Assembly (NCBI GenBank): GCA_002221725.1
Contig: NJFT01000365.1
Span: 1-23,140, forward strand
Direction: 5' to 3'
DNA: 23,140 nucleotides
DNA from: Scedosporium boydii
Taxonomy: Eukaryota; Ascomycota; Sordariomycetes; Microascales; Microascaceae
Part shown: positions 18,862-23,140 of the stretch, piece after piece
Layout of the letters: every line of letters begins with the position of its first letter
How positions within the stretch are numbered: position 1 is the stretch's first letter
Notes under the pieces: generated by a model
Database searches by the model: none
The model's input: only the letters and a program-made list of their open reading frames with translations
What the model was told of the DNA's origin: nothing
Made by a program: the position numbers and the translations under genes

Positions 18862-20550
18862 ATGGTCACCGCTGCTCTTCCCGTCATCCAGCCCAAGGGC
18901 GTACCCACCGGAACCAAGGAGTACGAGGCCAGGCGTGCTGAGATCCTCGGAGCCTTCGCAAAGAGGGTTCCCCAGGAGCTCCGCCTGCCGCAAGATCTCA
19001 TCAACAACCCTCCCACTGACGTTTCCGGCATACCCGTATCTTGTGGTCTCCTGTCCACCCAGGAGCTCGAGATCACAGAGAACTATGATGCATTGGGTCT
19101 GGCTGAGGCTGTCGCAAATCGCAAGTACACAGCCGTCGCTGTGGCTACCGCTTTCGCCAAACGCGCAATAATTGCCCACCAGCTTACCTGCTGCCTGACC
19201 GAATGGATTCTTGATGAGGCTGTTACTCAAGCAAAACAGCTCGATTCATACCTGGCCAAGCATGGTAAGACTGTTGGGCCTCTGCATGGTGTGCCTGTCA
19301 GTATTAAGGTTCACATACCTATTGCCGGAACCTGGTCAGTGCAGAGCTGCCTAGCTACATTGGTTGAGAATAAGGAGGACTGCCATATGGTTTCCATCCT
19401 ACGCTCCCTCGGTGCTGTCTTCTACTGCAAGACAAACCAGCCCCAGACTATCATGCACCTCGAGAGCGACTCTCTTTGGGGCCGTGTTCTTAATCCCTTC
19501 AATATCAACTTGTCTGCTGGTGGCTCTACTGGTGGTGAGGCTGCCCTAATTGCCCTTAAGGGCTCTGTTCTCGGGGTTGGAACCGATATTGGCGGAAGTA
19601 TCCGTGGGCCATCCGCATTTAGTGGTATCTACGGCTTTAAGCCTACCTCCTATACCCTACCCATGCGTGGTTTCCTCGCCGCTCCTTTCTCTGCTGAGCT
19701 CAACGTTCTCTGCTCTACCGGGCCAATGTGCCGCAGCCTGCGCGACATGGACCTATTCATGCGCTGCATCCTCTCCGCCAAGCCGCACCTACTTGACCCG
19801 CGGCTAGTACCTATCCCCTGGACCGGCCTTACTACACCTACACCTCCTGGTCGCAGACTCAAGATCGGCATCATCGAACATGATGGCTTCATCGACCCAC
19901 AGCCGCCTGTCAAGCGTGCTGTAGCTTGGGCGCGCCAGCTGCTCTCGGACCCGCGACATGCATCCGCCATTGAAGTTAAAGAGTTCCGACCATATGGTGC
20001 GGCAATTGCATGGGCGATGATTCGTCGCATGTACTGGCCGGACGGTGGTAGCACCGTCAAGGCTGCGATTCAGTCAACTGGCGAGCCCGTGTTTCCCCTC
20101 AGCGATTGGATATGGAAGGATGAAGAGCCAGCGGGGATGCAGACCGCAGAGGCTGTGAATCAGATGCGGCGGGAGCGAGACGAGTTTCGATGCGACTTTG
20201 CAGCGAGCTGGCAGGAGCAGGATGTAGATGTGGTGATCGGCCCAGCCTTTGTGGGCCCGGCGAGTGCGCATGACACGGCTTTCTACTGGACGTATACGTC
20301 ACTATACAACTTTGTCGACTACCCGGGTGTCGTGGTGCCGACGCCGATTAAGACTGAAGGTGGTGAGAAGTATGCGTCCGATTACACGCCTCTTAGCGAC
20401 GCCTGCAAACACGTGAAGCAGCTGTGGGAGGAGGGTGACTTCACAGGTGCGCCTGTAAACCTGCAAATCGTGGCCCGAAAGTATTACGATAACGAGCTGT
20501 TCGGCGCTCTAGCTGTTCTCAAAGATATTCTGAACTTGCAGTCGCTTTAG
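18862..20550 (+). CDS. Amidase-signature family hydrolase, 562 aa
   Basis: It hydrolyses a carboxamide to acid and ammonia, like fungal acetamidase and general amidases; the substrate is not readable. The gene is one intronless frame from ATG in good context (cacaATGG). The Ser-cisSer-Lys triad is complete: Lys149 in GVPVSIKVH, cis-Ser222 in AGGSTGGEAAL, and nucleophile Ser246 in GTDIGGSIRGPSAFSGIYGFKPT. TNQPQTIMHLES at 191-202 and WGRVLNPFN at 206-214 are further family blocks. The residue after the catalytic Lys-containing SIK is Val where relatives have Asp or Glu. Length fits the fungal acetamidase group (about 550 aa). No signal peptide is seen, so it is probably cytosolic. Lying divergent from an MFS carrier, with a Zn2Cys6 regulator just beyond, it fits import and breakdown of a nitrogen source. 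Confidence 0.92.
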   Translation: MVTAALPVIQPKGVPTGTKEYEARRAEILGAFAKRVPQELRLPQDLINNPPTDVSGIPVSCGLLSTQELEITENYDALGLAEAVANRKYTAVAVATAFAKRAIIAHQLTCCLTEWILDEAVTQAKQLDSYLAKHGKTVGPLHGVPVSIKVHIPIAGTWSVQSCLATLVENKEDCHMVSILRSLGAVFYCKTNQPQTIMHLESDSLWGRVLNPFNINLSAGGSTGGEAALIALKGSVLGVGTDIGGSIRGPSAFSGIYGFKPTSYTLPMRGFLAAPFSAELNVLCSTGPMCRSLRDMDLFMRCILSAKPHLLDPRLVPIPWTGLTTPTPPGRRLKIGIIEHDGFIDPQPPVKRAVAWARQLLSDPRHASAIEVKEFRPYGAAIAWAMIRRMYWPDGGSTVKAAIQSTGEPVFPLSDWIWKDEEPAGMQTAEAVNQMRRERDEFRCDFAASWQEQDVDVVIGPAFVGPASAHDTAFYWTYTSLYNFVDYPGVVVPTPIKTEGGEKYASDYTPLSDACKHVKQLWEEGDFTGAPVNLQIVARKYYDNELFGALAVLKDILNLQSL

Positions 20551-21391
20551 ATAGATCTATTTCTATAACTTCCCCCGGTTTGTAGAGGTATCGATAAGAC
20601 AAAAATTAATGTCCCCAAGGTCACATTCGAAAGAAAGAACTCGCTACGCCCCCAGGTGCTTGTGTTAGTGTCTGGGCCCAGGGCCACCTGGGTGATAAGG
20701 ACGTCGTGGAGGACATGGCCGTTGAGAAAACTCCCCATAATTCACAGCACCCCACGCCATTAGATCCTGAGTAAAGCAACAAGGGCCTGGTGCCCACTTT
20801 GGCATACCTCCTGAATCCTGATGCGCATACCGAGGTAGTTCAACAATTTTATTACGTGGCCTCTCCTTTGCCCAGGGGCACCGGCCCGCTCCACGGCATC
20901 GATATCAGAAGACTCCACTCAAGTCAGGCAATCTAGAGACATCGGCACCAGAGCTGTGGGGTAATTACCTTACGGGCAGGTTCGAGTATCTCTTATGGCA
21001 TCCTTCCTAGTCGGCTGGTTTCGAAGCGTAGCGACTAGAGGACTATAACCAGACGGTTTTTTTCTCTTTTTTTTGGACTTTGTCTTTTGGCAGGTCTACC
21101 CTTTCTCAATTTATTTATTTATTCACTTTTTTCGTTGGTTTTTATTTTTAATAGGAATATGATTTAAATAGTTCGTCTTCGCTTATTAGTAGCGCAAAAT
21201 AGGAGACTCTCGTCGACCTTTTTCAACCTGCGGACAGAGCATCCAATGGATACGATTTTCAATTTCCACAACTTGGGCGACCCTTCGCAACAGCGGTTGC
21301 TAATAACACTCTCTTCAGCGGGAATGCCAGCCTGACAGACTATCCCAGCAACCAGAGCAACCAGAGCTAGAGATTACGATGGAATCTTATC
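20551..21391. other. Intergenic region between convergent amidase and GFA-type genes
   Basis: The 841 bp between two stop codons should hold both 3' UTRs. A T-rich tract with four TTTA-type units lies at about 21059-21150. Beyond that I see no gene, RNA or element. Confidence 0.5.
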
Positions 21392-21864
21392 TCACTTGAA
21401 CTGCACCATCTGTTCCACCCCCTCAATAGGCTCAATCCACCCTAGCTTGCGGCTCGTCCACAACTCCGTATCGGGCTTCTTCTTTATATTATTTCCATCG
21501 ATTGTCCCAGCCTGAACAAGGTAGAAAGGCTTGAGCATATCTGCCTCGCCCTCCTTGATCAAAGTGGTCCCACAGTCCGGACAGAAGCGATAATCCACCT
21601 TCATCCCGCTCTCTTGGGTGAAGCTGTTAGACTTGGGCGAGCCGGACGTCCATTCGAAGTTTCCGCGCGGCACGAAGAAGTTGTAGGTGAATGCGCTCCC
21701 AGTAAGCTTTTGGCATTCGCGGCAGTGGCAGATGGCCTGTACAATAGTCAGCTATGCTAAGCTCCATAGACGTGATGTCTGAGAAAACTGACCGTCGTCG
21801 TCGGTTCACCAGTATAGGTGTAGGTGACCTTCTTACAGACACAGCTCCCAGAGGTTGACGCCAT
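21392..21864 (-). CDS. GFA/CENP-V-domain zinc protein, two exons, 138 aa
   Basis: This small protein has the fold of glutathione-dependent formaldehyde-activating enzyme. Most fungal members are uncharacterised and may act on S-hydroxymethyl-glutathione or other thiol adducts. Exons run 21864-21793 and 21736-21392, with a 56-nt intron (donor GTCAGT, acceptor TGTACAG, phase 0). The zinc ligands are all present: C8-x-C10, then C27-H-C29-x2-C32 (AICHCRECQKLTGSAF) just after the intron, and C76-x2-C79 in RFCPDCGTTL. The length matches the family (about 130-140 aa), so the gene looks intact. It converges on the amidase gene. Any link to the neighbouring nitrogen-related genes is inference. Confidence 0.92.
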
Positions 21865-22912
21865 GTTTTCAGAAAGGAGTTGACGTTTTTAATATCGAAT
21901 TACCTGTGCGAAGGGATGGATGCAATCTAAGTACCCTCTGTTGGAACGAGGCAAGCCACTGAGATATATATAGATGTCACAGTCCAGGATGACTCTCCCT
22001 AGTCTAGGCACTTGAGATCGGGATCACATGTAGAGCCACACTTCGCATCTGTATCTATCCTCATGTCGCCCGTGAGATGCATGTACTCAGCGTCACTTAT
22101 AATCCAACTTCAGTTCAGTTTGCCTCGTGGAGTGACTAGGCTCGGAGTAGTAGGTTGGCCATCGAGCCTGGCATTGATCAAGTACCTTGCAGGAGTCCCA
22201 CTCACGCAGCAAGAAAGTTTTCGTTTCGACAAATATTGACGTAATTATGTTATATTATCATGAATTTTGGGACGAATGTGAAGACACCATCTCGACTATT
22301 CCCACACTATAACATGAAGCTTAAACTCATTGGTACGAAACCTTGATCATGCTTGGATCGCGCCGTCGAACCAAGCCTACTTTAACTGCGTTCTAGCGCA
22401 GGCGGGAGTTGCCCAATAGCGAGTCGCGGGTGACAATTCACCACAGCATGTTCAGCCTAGCTATTACAGAGCAGAGGATGGGCAGCAGAAAATAGCACCG
22501 ACTCCTATTTGTCTGAGACGCTCAGAGCTGACCCTTGACACTGTCCCTCCCTGAAGCTTATTCTTAGGGGGCTTTGATTGCCTACACACTTAGACTGGGG
22601 GTCAAACAGCCGACAACCTACTTCGTAAGGTCGCAGCCCTATGCCCATGCTGCAGGACCGCAGGGGCGCCAGTGTCGGCCGGATTACAGACATTCAGTAT
22701 AGCTGCCGATGTCCTCCGGTCATTCTTGATGCAATACGTCATCCGACAATGGGGTGTAGACTTGGCCAACTTACGCTCGAGTGACGGGGATCGGTGGAGA
22801 ATCCTCACCATGCAGCGTAGTTCCTCTGTTGGTATCGGCTCTGGCGGCCGGGCCGTACATGCTAGTCATTCGCATCGCCCGCGCCATTGTGGTCGTGGTC
22901 CACGTGCGTTAT
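21865..22912. other. Intergenic region upstream of the GFA-type gene
   Basis: About 1 kb. The promoter of the GFA-type gene should lie next to 21864. Short open frames here show no domain. No repeat, tRNA or transposon fragment is recognised. Confidence 0.45.
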
Positions 22913-23140
22913 TCAATGACGGAAGCACCAGAACACTATGCCACAGACCAAAAAGCTACCAGAACGGAAAGCAATGCCAACTATTTGGGCGGTAGATAAT
23001 TTGGTGGTCGTCGGCGGATCATCGCCTCTTGTAGCCGTCGTCGGGCTCTCCTTTGTCGAGGCCGAAGTAGTAGTGGTTACTGTTTGAGTAGCCACCGGAG
23101 TGGTAGAGCGAGTAGCATCATAACAGTAACCCACCACCCC
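22913..23140 (-). CDS. Partial cell-surface protein: Thr/Ser-rich stalk plus membrane anchor (N-terminus beyond right edge)
   Basis: The minus-strand frame is open to the right edge. It reads GYCYDATRSTTP, then a Thr/Ser-rich stretch (TQTVTTTTSASTKESPTTA), then a KLSTAQIVGIAF...FLVCGIVFW segment that looks like a single membrane span, and stops two residues later. This is the C-terminal half of the pattern seen in fungal wall sensors and WSC-like or Mid2-like proteins: extracellular Cys-rich part, glycosylated stalk, one helix. Two things look damaged. An Arg-Ser pair sits in the helix, and the usual cytoplasmic tail is missing. It may be a pseudogene or a mis-framed 3' end. Confidence 0.45.
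   Translation of the reverse strand, partial: GVVGYCYDATRSTTPVATQTVTTTTSASTKESPTTATRGDDPPTTTKLSTAQIVGIAFRSGSFLVCGIVFWCFRH

Noticed and set aside
20978..20990. GGTTCGAGTATC as the B-box of a tRNA gene
   Set aside because: No acceptor stem, D-arm or anticodon arm can be folded around it.

Overview
The window is nuclear DNA from a filamentous ascomycete (Pezizomycotina). The evidence is short GT-AG introns of 56 to 92 nt, a HET-domain gene, a Zn2Cys6 regulator, a HOL1-type MFS carrier, and a transposon whose stop codons all fit C-to-T (RIP-like) decay. No species can be named. Exon coordinates below were worked out by hand; every spliced model keeps its reading frame through to the stop codon, but none has transcript support.

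Layout, left to right. Positions 1 to about 1340 hold most of a pogo/Fot1-type (DD35D) DNA transposon on the minus strand, dead through seven in-frame stops, with its left part outside the window. It ends at a TA inside a relic of a LINE-type retroelement (about 1343 to 1490). Positions 2435 to 6570 hold a large plus-strand gene that fuses about twelve 45-residue TPR-like repeats to a C-terminal HET domain. Its frame is broken by a 4-bp tandem duplication and by further lesions in the HET part. A complete three-exon AAA+ ATPase gene (9571 to 7419, minus) converges on it.

Positions 10735 to 13494 form an unusual block. Two copies of a 121 to 126 bp repeat lie in inverted orientation about 2.5 kb apart, and between them is a single intronless gene joining a distinctive N-terminal domain to a SET domain. 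The right-hand repeat copy also supplies the stop codon of the neighbouring Zn2Cys6 regulator gene.

Positions 13486 to 20550 carry a Zn2Cys6 transcription factor, an MFS transporter (six exons, one of only 17 nt) and, divergent from the transporter, an amidase-signature hydrolase. Side by side these look like a small uptake and hydrolysis unit for an amide or amine nitrogen source; this is inferred from gene order only. A two-exon GFA/CENP-V-type zinc protein follows (21864 to 21392, minus). The right edge cuts through what looks like the Ser/Thr-rich stalk and membrane anchor of a cell-surface protein. The remaining intergenic stretches show no gene I can support.
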